A DNA stretch of 18,369 nt, taken from the NCBI GenBank assembly GCA_030041195.1, contig JASHOI010000472.1, forward strand, positions 1-18,369, written 5' to 3'. Source of the DNA: Streptosporangiaceae bacterium (lineage in GTDB: Bacteria; Actinomycetota; Actinomycetes; Streptosporangiales; Streptosporangiaceae). Position numbers and translations under genes: made by a program. The notes under the pieces are model-generated. The model ran no database searches, was not told the origin of the DNA, and worked only from the letters and a program-made list of their open reading frames with translations. Of the stretch, positions 7,303-14,303 are shown piece after piece (within the stretch, counting starts at the first letter, position 1; each line of letters begins with the position of its first letter).

Positions 7303-7848
7303 ATGTCTGGTATCACCATCACGCCCAGAACGGTCCGGCACATCGCCATCGCGACCGGCCGCCCCTACGAGCAGTTCCGCGCGGAGTACGAAGCCGCGGT
7401 CCCGGCGTTCGACCGGCTGGAGGCCATCGGCGTCGTCAACAGCGGCACCGGGTGGGCAGCGATCGAGAGCCTGTCCCGCAACACCGCAGGCAGCGGGCTC
7501 GTCAGCTTCTTCACCTTCGACCCCAGCCCGGTGATGAAGCTGAACGGCAGTACCCGCCGCGGCGTCACCTACCTATCGGGCAACATCGTCGAGGCGGAGA
7601 AGGGATTCCGCGTCGACCCGGCGTGCTTCCTGTACCTGCCGCTGCGCGTGAGCATCGCCGAGGCCTCCGACGGAACCGCGGTGCTGGGAGTGGACCTGCC
7701 GGCCGACCTGTTCGACGTATTCCCCGGTGCTGAGCTAGCCAGCGTCGCCGCGCGATTCACCCGTGCGTTGGAGCAGTTGCTGCGGCACCTGCGACTTCCG
7801 GTACCCAGCGAGATCGCCGGCGCTGACGGCGATGACGGCAGCCGGTGA
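7303..7848 (+). CDS. DUF302-like protein
   Basis: This 181-aa soluble protein has the pattern of DUF302 proteins in its second half. TYLSGNIVEAEKGFRVDP, then FLYLPLRVSIAEASDGTAVLGVDLP, match the family's GN...A....DP....Y.PLRV...E..DG...V..D.P layout, followed by a C-terminal helix (about 145-170). DUF302 domains have no settled biochemical function and are often linked to sulfur or stress genes. The frame is open upstream to 7246, but ATG 7303 is the natural start; a -10-like CAGGCT lies 7 nt upstream. A 52-bp gap with a strong ribosome site separates it from the tandem NTF2-like gene, so the two may be co-transcribed. The C-terminal tail is short and acidic (ADGDDGSR). The family call is by pattern memory. 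Confidence 0.68.
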   Translation: MSGITITPRTVRHIAIATGRPYEQFRAEYEAAVPAFDRLEAIGVVNSGTGWAAIESLSRNTAGSGLVSFFTFDPSPVMKLNGSTRRGVTYLSGNIVEAEKGFRVDPACFLYLPLRVSIAEASDGTAVLGVDLPADLFDVFPGAELASVAARFTRALEQLLRHLRLPVPSEIAGADGDDGSR

Positions 7849-7900
7849 CCACGGCCGCCGCGACCGGCATCGGGCATCAACTTCACAAAGGAGAACCATC

Positions 7901-8719
7901 ATGGTGACACATCGTTTCGCGCGCGCCGCGGAAAGCGGCGACTCCGCCCAGATCGCGGCCCTGCTCGCGGAGGACGTGACCTTCCACACCCCCGTCCTCA
8001 CCCAGGACCTGCACGGCAAGGACCTCACGCTTAGGTTCCTCGGCGAGGCAACCCGCATCATCGGAAACCTCACCTACACGGACGAGATCACCAACGGTGA
8101 ACACGCATTCCTGTTCTGGAAAGGCATCGTCGAGGACCGAGAGATCAGCGGCGTGACCGTCGTCACGGACGAGGCCGCGGGCCTGATCGGCGATCTCACC
8201 GTCCTGCTCCGCTCGTGGGGAGTCGTCGCCAACTTCCGCGACACCATGCTCCGCGCCCTGGCCGACGCCGTCCCGCTGACGGCGTGGCAGCTCGATGACG
8301 GGAAGACGCCCGCCGCTGATCCGGATGCCGGAATCGGCCAGCGTCCGGGCGGGCCGCTCCCGCTCGCGCCGGACGTCGCCTTCCACAGCCCCATGCTGAC
8401 CAAGACCGCCCGCGGCGAGCAGAACGTGGAGGACATCCACAAGCTGATCGGAGGGATCCAGGGCCCGCGTACCTACCTGGCCAGGATCACCACCGATCAC
8501 TCGATCACCGAGTACTGGAACTGCGTCATCCAGGGCCATCCGCAGCAGGGCATCGACGTCTTCGAGCTGGACGCGGAGGGACGCGTGGTGAACCAGACCG
8601 TCTGGCTGAGGCCCTGGCCAGCAGTCACCATCCTCCGGGACGCCGCCATCGCCGGCCAGCTCCCGTCACTCCCCGCCGATTACTGGCTGCTCCCCGCCTC
8701 GCCCAGCAAGCTGTCCTGA
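7901..8719 (+). CDS. Tandem NTF2/SnoaL-like domain protein
   Basis: This 272-aa protein appears to consist of two related NTF2-like halves. EDVTFHTPVLT (about residues 24-34) is echoed by PDVAFHSPMLT (about 157-167). The end of the first half, LLRSWGVVANFRD, is echoed by WLRPWPAVTILRD near the end of the second, an offset of about 130 residues in both cases. The cone-like NTF2/SnoaL fold typically binds a small hydrophobic ligand and includes polyketide cyclases, isomerases and many unknowns. A linker rich in Asp, Pro and Gly (about 130-150) joins the halves. ATG 7901 has an AAAGGAG ribosome site 8-9 nt upstream, the best in this part of the window; the frame is open further upstream but without a comparable start. 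It probably follows the DUF302-like gene in one transcript. Ligand unknown. Confidence 0.75.
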   Translation: MVTHRFARAAESGDSAQIAALLAEDVTFHTPVLTQDLHGKDLTLRFLGEATRIIGNLTYTDEITNGEHAFLFWKGIVEDREISGVTVVTDEAAGLIGDLTVLLRSWGVVANFRDTMLRALADAVPLTAWQLDDGKTPAADPDAGIGQRPGGPLPLAPDVAFHSPMLTKTARGEQNVEDIHKLIGGIQGPRTYLARITTDHSITEYWNCVIQGHPQQGIDVFELDAEGRVVNQTVWLRPWPAVTILRDAAIAGQLPSLPADYWLLPASPSKLS

Positions 8720-8733
8720 TAGATGCCGCGCAG

Positions 8734-8901
8734 GTGGGATCTGCGCGGGTTCGGGGTCTGTTGGGTGCGGTCGTCTGGCGGCCCTGGGCCGACCCGGTGT
8801 CGCTCGCACAGACCGCTGACACCGCCGACGTCGACCTGTTCGCCTGGTTCATGCGGTACGACGCGACCGCGGACCGGCCGGCCGGCACCGCGCGGAAGTA
8901 G
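8734..8901 (+). CDS. Possible small protein or gene remnant (55 aa)
   Basis: A short frame from GTG 8734 to TAG 8899-8901 has near-complete G/C at third positions and normal amino-acid composition, including WRPWADPVSLA and DVDLFAWFMRYDA. This is unlike the Arg-rich shadow frames around it. It could be a real small protein or the C-terminal stub of a larger gene whose 5' end was lost when the NTF2-like gene was placed upstream. No good ribosome site precedes GTG 8734. Its stop codon forms the first three bases of the TAGGCT -10 of the next gene. No family recognised. Confidence 0.35.
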   Translation: MGSARVRGLLGAVVWRPWADPVSLAQTADTADVDLFAWFMRYDATADRPAGTARK

Positions 8902-8911
8902 GCTGGCCGCG
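8899..8911 (+). promoter_or_regulatory. -10 element of a leaderless transcript (TAGGCT)
   Basis: TAGGCT at 8899-8904 ends 7 nt before ATG 8912. This is a classic actinobacterial -10 sequence and spacing for a leaderless mRNA. No ribosome site lies in the intervening bases. Confidence 0.5.
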
Positions 8912-9850
8912 ATGCTGACAGGCCCCCCGCCACGCGTACTGGAGTTGGTGGGCGCGCACGCGGCCGACGTAGTGACGTTGAAGGACATACCCGAACAGAA
9001 CGCCAGCTGGCTGATTGGCACTCCCCGGCAGGCAAGGCTGGTGCTGCGGCGCTATCACCACCGGGCCACCGAGGCCGACCTCGCCTACGAGCACGCCGTG
9101 CTGCGCTACCTGGCCGAAGCCGGATGGGTGGTCCCGGTCCCGGTTAGCGCGCTGATTGAGGATGCGGGCGTGTGGTACTGCCTCACCCGCCGCGTTCCGG
9201 GGCAGGCTGTCGCGCGCGAGAGCCCAGCGCAGCGGGCTCGCCGCGGCCGTGACCTAGCCCGCCTGCACTTGGCGCTGCGCGGGCTGGGCGAGCAGATCGG
9301 CCAGCGGCCCGGGTGGCGAGCGCAGCACGACGGCGTGACCGTGCACACCGGCATCGACTGGCAGGCGTGCGCGCGCGGCCTGACGGCAGTCAGCCCCAGG
9401 CTGGGTTGCTGGGCATCGGCTGCGGCAGAAGAGATCCGGGAGGAACTGGCCACCCTCGGCGCCGGCGGCCTGCCGCTAACGGTCGTGCACGGCGACTTCG
9501 CCGAGTGGAACGTGCACTACCGGCACGGGCGGCTGGCCGGCGTAATCGACTTCGGGCTAACGCATCTGGACTCCCGGCCCTACGAGCTAGCGATCGCACG
9601 GACCTGGCGGGCACCGGAAGCGGCCGACGCCTACCGGAGCGAACTGGCCCGCAGCGGCTGGCCGCTGACCGCGCTGGAAGAGGCGGCCATCACCCCGGTC
9701 TACCGTGCCTTCCGCCTTGACATGACCGCCTGGCTGCTGGACCAGGGGCTGCGCACCGGCGAGTACGACCTGCCGGCCATCGAGCGCCAGCTCGCCAGAA
9801 CCGGGACGACGCCTCCCCGGCGCCCTGGCCAGCCCATCGCCCGCCGGTGA
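8912..9850 (+). CDS. APH/choline-kinase family phosphotransferase
   Basis: This 312-aa protein has the eukaryotic-protein-kinase-like fold of the APH family. The N-lobe contains RLVLRRYHH (Lys replaced by Arg-rich strand) and an EHAVLRYLAEAG helix. The hinge region is WYCLTRRVPGQAV. The catalytic loop is HGDFAEWN, with H193, D195 and N200, and IDFG (D213) supplies the metal-binding Asp. The family transfers phosphate from ATP to hydroxyls of aminoglycosides, choline, homoserine, fructosamine and other small molecules; the substrate cannot be read here, and resistance should not be assumed. The frame is open from 8723, but the upstream part is non-coding-like; ATG 8912 follows TAGGCT and is probably leaderless. 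The protein is complete, with a basic C-terminal tail (RRPGQPIARR). Confidence 0.82.
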   Translation: MLTGPPPRVLELVGAHAADVVTLKDIPEQNASWLIGTPRQARLVLRRYHHRATEADLAYEHAVLRYLAEAGWVVPVPVSALIEDAGVWYCLTRRVPGQAVARESPAQRARRGRDLARLHLALRGLGEQIGQRPGWRAQHDGVTVHTGIDWQACARGLTAVSPRLGCWASAAAEEIREELATLGAGGLPLTVVHGDFAEWNVHYRHGRLAGVIDFGLTHLDSRPYELAIARTWRAPEAADAYRSELARSGWPLTALEEAAITPVYRAFRLDMTAWLLDQGLRTGEYDLPAIERQLARTGTTPPRRPGQPIARR

Positions 9851-10184
9851 ACCAGCCCGGGCGCAACCACCGCCAACAACGGCGGCTAGGTGCCCGGTTT
9901 CTACCATGGACAGCAGTCACACGACGCAAGCGCGCTGTCCGCCACCGGGCATCTCGGCGTGGCCGCCTGTCTGCCTGAGCCGCCATTTGGCAACGGTACG
10001 TGCACAGATCACCCAGGCCGGTCCCGGTTACCGGTCGGTCACCTACCTTGTCCCACCCCTGTGGCAGGGGTTGTGACCCCGCGTTGTCGGTGCCCAGTGC
10101 AATGCTGCTGGCTACGGCAGGGCGCCGCCGCGCGATGTCGGCCGGGGCGGGCCCGCAACGTTACAAACGGGGAGGTCCGATCAC
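9851..10184. other. Intergenic region with small hairpins, no gene seen
   Basis: Three simple inverted repeats are visible: CCGCC-AACAAC-GGCGG (9870-9885) just after the phosphotransferase stop, CCGGT-T-ACCGG (10024-10034), and ACCCCTG-TGG-CAGGGGT (10055-10071). None is followed by a T-tract. The right end carries the GGGGAGG ribosome site (10169-10175) of the VOC gene. No open frame here looks coding. Confidence 0.5.
9870..9885 (+). terminator. Possible weak terminator hairpin
   Basis: A 5-bp GC stem (CCGCC/GGCGG) with a 6-nt loop lies 20 bp after the phosphotransferase stop. There is no U-tract, so it would be a weak, hairpin-only actinobacterial terminator at best. Confidence 0.25.
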
Positions 10185-10970
10185 ATGCTCAGCACCAACT
10201 ACGTCCCTGGGGCCCCGAACTGGGTGGACCTGGCGACGCCCGATGTCGACGCGGCGGCCGCGTTCTACGGTGCCGTGCTCGGCTGGGAGTTTCAGTCGGC
10301 CGGCCCGGACGCGGGCGGCTACGGGATGCTCAAGCTGGACGGCAAGACGGTCGCCGCGATCGGTCCGCTGATGGAGGCGGGCGCGTCGCCGTCGTGGACG
10401 CTCTACTTCCAGACCCAGGACGCGAACGCCACGGCCGACGCGGTCAAGCGCGCCGGTGGCGTGGTCCGGGCGGAACCGTTCGACGTGTTCACCCAGGGCC
10501 GGATGGGTCAGTTCACCGACCCCGGCGGCGGGAAGTTCGCGGTCTGGCAGCCCGGCGACACGATTGGGCTTGACGCCGTCAACGACCCCGGCACGCTGTG
10601 CTGGACGGAACTGCACACGGCCGACGTCGCCGGGGCCAAGTCGTTCTACCAGGCGGTCTTCGGCTGGGCGACGCAGGACGTGCCGATGGGTGGCTTCAGC
10701 TACACCCTGATCAGGCCCGATGGCGGCGCCGAGGACAGCAGCCAGGGCGGGATGATGCCGATTGACCCGCAGATGGCGGCGGCCGGGATGACGACGAGCT
10801 GGCGCCCCTACTTCGAGGTGGCCGACTGCGACGCGGTGGCCGCCAAGACGGCGGAGCGCGGCGGCACCGTGGCAATGCCGGCCCAGGATGTCCCCGAGGT
10901 GGGCCGGATGGCCTGGCTCACCGACCCGGCCGGTGCGGCCTTCTCCGTGATCACCAGCGTCGCCCAGTAA
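10185..10970 (+). CDS. VOC family protein with two glyoxalase-fold domains
   Basis: This 261-aa protein consists of two similar VOC (vicinal oxygen chelate) modules. The first spans about residues 8-122 (NWVDLATPDVDAAAAFYGAVLGWEF, ending GQFTDPGGGKFAVWQP). The second spans about 138-258 (CWTELHTADVAGAKSFYQAVFGWAT, ending AWLTDPAGAAFSVI). Each shows the strand-helix start with a FYxxVxGW signature and the terminal DPxGxxF strand of the fold. Paired modules form a metal-binding cavity used by glyoxalases, dioxygenases and resistance proteins. Actinobacterial two-module relatives are usually annotated as hydroxylase-like or antigen proteins without proven activity. The ATG has a GGGGAGG site 9 nt upstream. 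A GC-rich hairpin follows the stop. It is likely a single-gene unit. Confidence 0.87.
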   Translation: MLSTNYVPGAPNWVDLATPDVDAAAAFYGAVLGWEFQSAGPDAGGYGMLKLDGKTVAAIGPLMEAGASPSWTLYFQTQDANATADAVKRAGGVVRAEPFDVFTQGRMGQFTDPGGGKFAVWQPGDTIGLDAVNDPGTLCWTELHTADVAGAKSFYQAVFGWATQDVPMGGFSYTLIRPDGGAEDSSQGGMMPIDPQMAAAGMTTSWRPYFEVADCDAVAAKTAERGGTVAMPAQDVPEVGRMAWLTDPAGAAFSVITSVAQ

Positions 10971-10977
10971 CCGGGAA

Positions 10978-11045
10978 GTCCGCCGGCCGGGCTGTGCGGC
11001 GTGCCCGGCCTGGCCGGGCTGCCCGGGCGGCCCGGGCTGGCGGAC
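10978..11045 (+). terminator. Long GC-rich inverted repeat, probable terminator
   Basis: GTCCGCC (10978-10984) is mirrored by GGCGGAC (11039-11045). The pairing can continue through GCCGGGC and GCCCGGGC with a one-base bulge, giving a stem of roughly 14 bp. It sits 8 bp after the VOC stop. Only a short ATTT follows, as is common for GC-rich terminators in actinobacteria. The next gene starts at once with its own -10. Confidence 0.45.
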
Positions 11046-11057
11046 ATTTCGCTGCAC

Positions 11058-11070
11058 TAGGGTTCGTGGC
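11058..11070 (+). promoter_or_regulatory. -10 element of a leaderless transcript (TAGGGT)
   Basis: TAGGGT at 11058-11063 ends 7 nt before ATG 11071 with no ribosome site between. This is the same geometry as at 8899. Confidence 0.48.
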
Positions 11071-11790
11071 ATGACTGGACCGGCGAGCTATCCCGAGCCC
11101 CCGACCCCCGCCTTCCTGTTCGACCTGGACGGGACGCTCATCGACAGCGTGTACCAGCACGTGATCGCCTGGCGGGCGGCGTTGTCGCGGCTGGACATCG
11201 ACCTGTCGGTGTGGCGGATCCACCGGCGGATCGGGATGAGCGGCGGGCTGTTCGTTTCCGCGTTGCTCCGGGAGACCGGCCGGACCCTGTCCGATGACGA
11301 CATCGCGATGCTGCAGCAGGCACACAGCGAGGAGTACCTGGCGCAGGCTGACACCGTGCGCCCGCTGCCTGGCGCGGCTGAGCTGCTGGCGGCGCTTACC
11401 GGGCATGGCGTGCGCTGGGCGATCGCCACCAGCGGGTACCGGGCCACCGCGTTCCACGCCCTCGGCATGCTCGGCCTGCCCGACGACGCCCCGATGATCA
11501 CGCGCGACCTGGTCAGGCACGCCAAGCCGGACCCGGACCTGTTCCTGGCGGCCGCGGCGCTGCTCGGGGTGGAACCGCGGCACGCCTGGGTGGTCGGGGA
11601 CAGCGTCTGGGACCTGCTGGCGGCCCGGCGGGCCGGAGCGCTCGGCATCGGCCTGATGTCGGGCGGGTACGGCCGCGAGGAGCTCGAGCGGGCTGGCGCC
11701 TACCGGGTGTACGCCGACCCGGCCGACATGATGGCCAGGGCCGACGAACTCGGAGTGCGCGACCTGGTGCCGGTGCCGCGCCTCGGCTGA
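11071..11790 (+). CDS. HAD superfamily hydrolase (phosphatase / beta-phosphoglucomutase-like)
   Basis: This 239-aa protein has all four HAD motifs. Motif I is DLDGTLIDS (nucleophile D18, acid/base D20). A helical cap (about 30-95) includes RRIGMSGG. Motif II is IATSGY (Ser/Thr after the strand). Motif III is Lys in HAKPDPDLF. Motif IV is VVGDSVWDLLAARRAG. The cap position after motif I places it in subclass I, next to phosphoglycolate phosphatases and beta-phosphoglucomutases. Such enzymes remove phosphate from small sugar or glycolate phosphates in the cytosol. Substrate not predictable. ATG 11071 follows a TAGGGT -10, so the mRNA is probably leaderless. It is convergent with the family-2 glycosyltransferase, with 9 bp between stop codons. 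Confidence 0.9.
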   Translation: MTGPASYPEPPTPAFLFDLDGTLIDSVYQHVIAWRAALSRLDIDLSVWRIHRRIGMSGGLFVSALLRETGRTLSDDDIAMLQQAHSEEYLAQADTVRPLPGAAELLAALTGHGVRWAIATSGYRATAFHALGMLGLPDDAPMITRDLVRHAKPDPDLFLAAAALLGVEPRHAWVVGDSVWDLLAARRAGALGIGLMSGGYGREELERAGAYRVYADPADMMARADELGVRDLVPVPRLG

Positions 11791-11799
11791 GCGGGATCC

Positions 11800-13839
11800 T
11801 CACCCGGCCGGGTGGGTCCGGGCGGGTACCTGTGCCGGGTCAGTCGGTGTCGCGGACGGCCAGGGTCCGCCGGCGGCCGCGCGCGGCAGCCGCCTCGCCC
11901 GTTGGGCGCTGCCCGCCTCCGACGTGGCACGCCGCGGCAGCGGGATGCGCGCGGGCGCGGCCGCGGGGAACGGCCGCACCGGAAGCGTGATCGCCGCTTC
12001 CAGGGTGGCCAGCCGGCGCAGGAACGCATAGGCGAACCAGGTGGGGATCCAGCACAGGCTGCGCCACTGCCGCTGCTTCACCGCGAACGGCACGCTGACC
12101 AGCACGGGTACCGCGCCCGCCGCGATGTAGATGGTGGCGAACGTCGCGATGTTCTGCCGGTAAGTGGGGTGGGTCAGCGCAAGCTCGAGCATGAAGATCG
12201 GCGCCACCAGGCCGGTCTGCAGGGAGAACCAGGAGAACCCCCGCCGCATCGTCCAGAACCACACCCGCGGGCCGGCCGAGCCGCTGCGCAGCGGCACGTG
12301 CCGGGCGTAGACGTGAAAGCCTGCCCGGGCCCAGCGGGTCCGCTGCTCGACGAACTCGGCGGCCCCGCGCGGCACGTCCTCGTAGCAGCGGATCCGCGGA
12401 TCGACCACACAGCGGTAGCCGAGCCGGCCGAATTGCATGGTCAGGTCCGTGTCCTCGCCGTTCATCCGCACCGGGAACCCGCCGACCCGGACAGCGGGAG
12501 CCCGCCGGAAGACCGTGAACGGGCCGGGAATGACGACCACGCCGTCGACCACGCTCTGGGCCAGCCGGGCGAACCGGAACTGGAACAGCGCCTCCAGCGC
12601 GCGCAGGCGGTGGAACCAGGTCACCGTGTCCTTCCTCGGCTCCTCCATCGCGCCGACCATGCCGATCTCCGGATCGCGGAACCACGGGATCGAGTAGACC
12701 AGCGCGTCCGGGCCCATCACGGAGTCCGCGTCGACCCGGACGCAGAACTCCGAGTTGGTGACCGACAGCGCCCGGTTCAGCGCGGCGGACTGACCACCGT
12801 TCGGCGCGTTCAGTACCCTGCCCCGGGCGAAGCGAAGCCGCGTGATCTCTTCCCGCGCGATCTGCTCGGTGCGGTCGACCGATCCGTCGTTGGAGACGAC
12901 CACCAGCACCTGGCCGCCGTAACGCTCGGCGGCCACGTCGACCGAGCGCAGCAGCCGGGCGATGTTCTCCTCCTCGTTGTAGGCGGGGATGATCACGTCG
13001 ACGCTGGGGCGGTCGGTGCCGGGCTCGGGGAGCCTGTGGCTCGCCCACCACATCAGCCAGAGCGGAACGAGCATGATCACCAGCACCAGGCAGACCGCGT
13101 ACAGCGGCACGAACACCTGCCACGCCGTCGTCAGATTGGACGGCTCGGACAGCAGCGCATACGTCACCACGAGCAGCGCCACGGCGGACGCCAGCACGCA
13201 CCAGGTGACGATGCTGTCCCACAGCCAGCGGTGCCGAGTGATCGGCAGCACCGTCGCCCTGGGCAGCGCAAAGCTGGTAAACGTCAGGCGCATGATGACC
13301 AGCCCGCCGATGAGCAGGTTCGCGAGCGTGGCCTCGATGCCAAACGGCCCGACCAGCAGCTTGGTGACGACCCCGACGGTGATCATCAGGGCCTGGGTGA
13401 GCACGGACATGGCCACGTACAGCACCGCATGGGCCAGCATCGCCAGGCGTCTGCCCAGACCGGCGCGCACCACCAGCGAGATGCCGACGATGTACGCGAC
13501 CGCGAGGAACATCGTTGCCGGGTGCAGGCGCGCCACATATCCGTTGACCGCTGCCGGGTCCCTCGTTATTGCCACCGCCACGTCACGCACGGCGCCGGCG
13601 TAGAGCGCCGGGACCGACGGCCGCTGCCAGCCGACGAACAATAGGCCGCCTAGGGCGGCGATGCCCAGAAACGCCCAGGTGCGGGGGCGGAATCGTGGTG
13701 TCGGAACGTGCTTCGGGATGACCACGGACGCCATGCCGTCACCGAGATCATCGGTGCTGTCGGCGTATACCGGCAGGACGCAGGCGCCGGCTCCCGCCGC
13801 GAGCAGGCCGACCGTCGCCGCAAGCAGCGAAAAATCCAT
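11800..13839 (-). CDS. Membrane-embedded family-2 glycosyltransferase (polysaccharide synthase-like)
   Basis: This 679-aa protein has about seven N-terminal membrane spans in its first 265 residues. A cytosolic GT2 domain follows, with VDVIIPAYNEEENIARLL (about 280-297), NDGS (317-320), the DxD motif VDADS (D370, D372), GPFTVFRR, the catalytic GED (461-463) and QRTRW (499-503). Further spans follow to about residue 610, then an Arg/Ala/Pro-rich tail. NDGS, DxD, ED and Q-x2-RW together mark processive GT2 synthases such as hyaluronan, cellulose, alginate and poly-GlcNAc types, which polymerise sugar nucleotides and extrude the chain. The long N-terminal membrane block is unusual for simple synthases. 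ATG 13839 has only a weak ribosome site (GGTGATCA). It diverges from a HlyD-like adaptor gene. Product polymer unknown. Confidence 0.88.
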   Translation of the reverse strand: MDFSLLAATVGLLAAGAGACVLPVYADSTDDLGDGMASVVIPKHVPTPRFRPRTWAFLGIAALGGLLFVGWQRPSVPALYAGAVRDVAVAITRDPAAVNGYVARLHPATMFLAVAYIVGISLVVRAGLGRRLAMLAHAVLYVAMSVLTQALMITVGVVTKLLVGPFGIEATLANLLIGGLVIMRLTFTSFALPRATVLPITRHRWLWDSIVTWCVLASAVALLVVTYALLSEPSNLTTAWQVFVPLYAVCLVLVIMLVPLWLMWWASHRLPEPGTDRPSVDVIIPAYNEEENIARLLRSVDVAAERYGGQVLVVVSNDGSVDRTEQIAREEITRLRFARGRVLNAPNGGQSAALNRALSVTNSEFCVRVDADSVMGPDALVYSIPWFRDPEIGMVGAMEEPRKDTVTWFHRLRALEALFQFRFARLAQSVVDGVVVIPGPFTVFRRAPAVRVGGFPVRMNGEDTDLTMQFGRLGYRCVVDPRIRCYEDVPRGAAEFVEQRTRWARAGFHVYARHVPLRSGSAGPRVWFWTMRRGFSWFSLQTGLVAPIFMLELALTHPTYRQNIATFATIYIAAGAVPVLVSVPFAVKQRQWRSLCWIPTWFAYAFLRRLATLEAAITLPVRPFPAAAPARIPLPRRATSEAGSAQRARRLPRAAAGGPWPSATPTDPAQVPARTHPAG

Positions 13840-13860
13840 TAACTGATCACCGCGCCTTCA

Positions 13861-13907
13861 CCCGCTATCGGCGTTTCGCCCACTATTGCCAGCCGCACGA
13901 TAGCGGG
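13861..13907. repeat. Perfect 10-bp inverted repeat CCCGCTATCG / CGATAGCGGG
   Basis: Arms at 13861-13870 and 13898-13907 match perfectly with 27 nt between. A small GGCG-TTT-CGCC hairpin (13870-13880) abuts the left arm. It lies 22 bp upstream of the GT2 start codon, so it may be a hairpin in the GT2 5' untranslated region. Confidence 0.6.
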
Positions 13908-14041
13908 GGCTTCCGTGAGGCAGCGAAGAACCTACCAGAATTGGTTTGGGGTGATCTGCGGGTCAGCGATATAACCGTGGATTACCGGGATACCCGGGGT
14001 GTTCAGCATTGCGGCCAAGTTCCCTCGTATTGCCGCCTTCG

Positions 14042-14125
14042 GGCCATTGTCTCGTGAACCTTATTGATGATCTCGCCTATCATCACCGTGCCAGGTGAAT
14101 CGGTCTTGTATAAAGGACAATGGCC
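14042..14125. repeat. Nested inverted repeats, possible operator or structured RNA
   Basis: GGCCATTGTC (14042-14051) and GACAATGGCC (14116-14125) are perfect inverted arms. Inside them, TGATGAT-CTCGCCT-ATCATCA (14065-14085) is a second perfect 7-bp palindrome with a 7-bp centre. The inner element has the size and symmetry of a dimeric-repressor operator. Together the elements could also fold as a branched RNA. Confidence 0.5.
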
Positions 14126-14213
14126 AGGCAGCCAGGAATCACCGGGTGCGCATAGTCGTGGGCACGTCACCGGTATCCGCTATTGCCCGGTTCGTGAACG
14201 TACCCGGCGGTCG

Positions 14214-14225
14214 CCGGCATGCCGG
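14214..14225. repeat. 12-bp palindrome CCGGCATGCCGG
   Basis: A perfect palindrome lies 79 bp upstream of the HlyD-like start. It could be a regulator site or chance in GC-rich DNA. Confidence 0.3.
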
Positions 14226-14303
14226 GGCATGGCTGCCTGGGGCGTTCTCGGCTGGCCGGTGACGCCACATAAATGGGTAGCTGATTGTTGAAAGCGGGCT
14301 GAG

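Larger units (their letters stand above)
13840..14303. promoter_or_regulatory. Divergent intergenic region dense in inverted repeats
   Basis: This 464-bp gap between the GT2 gene (minus) and the HlyD-like gene (plus) is AT-richer than its flanks and has no coding-like frame. It holds at least five inverted repeats or palindromes (main ones listed separately). It also holds three copies of TATTGCC (13884, 14028, 14181) and two of TCGTGAAC (14052, 14192). TATAAA at 14109-14114 could be a -10 on the plus strand, with no clear -35. The density of symmetric sites suggests several operator sites or a folded leader or small RNA; the sequence does not tell which. Confidence 0.5.

Noticed and set aside
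8912..9850. Aminoglycoside resistance gene
   Set aside because: The catalytic motifs show only the APH fold, shared by kinases of many small metabolites. Nothing in the sequence specifies aminoglycosides.
11812..13644. 610-aa open frame on the plus strand
   Set aside because: Lies antisense to the GT2 gene, whose motifs are unambiguous. The plus-strand protein is low-complexity.
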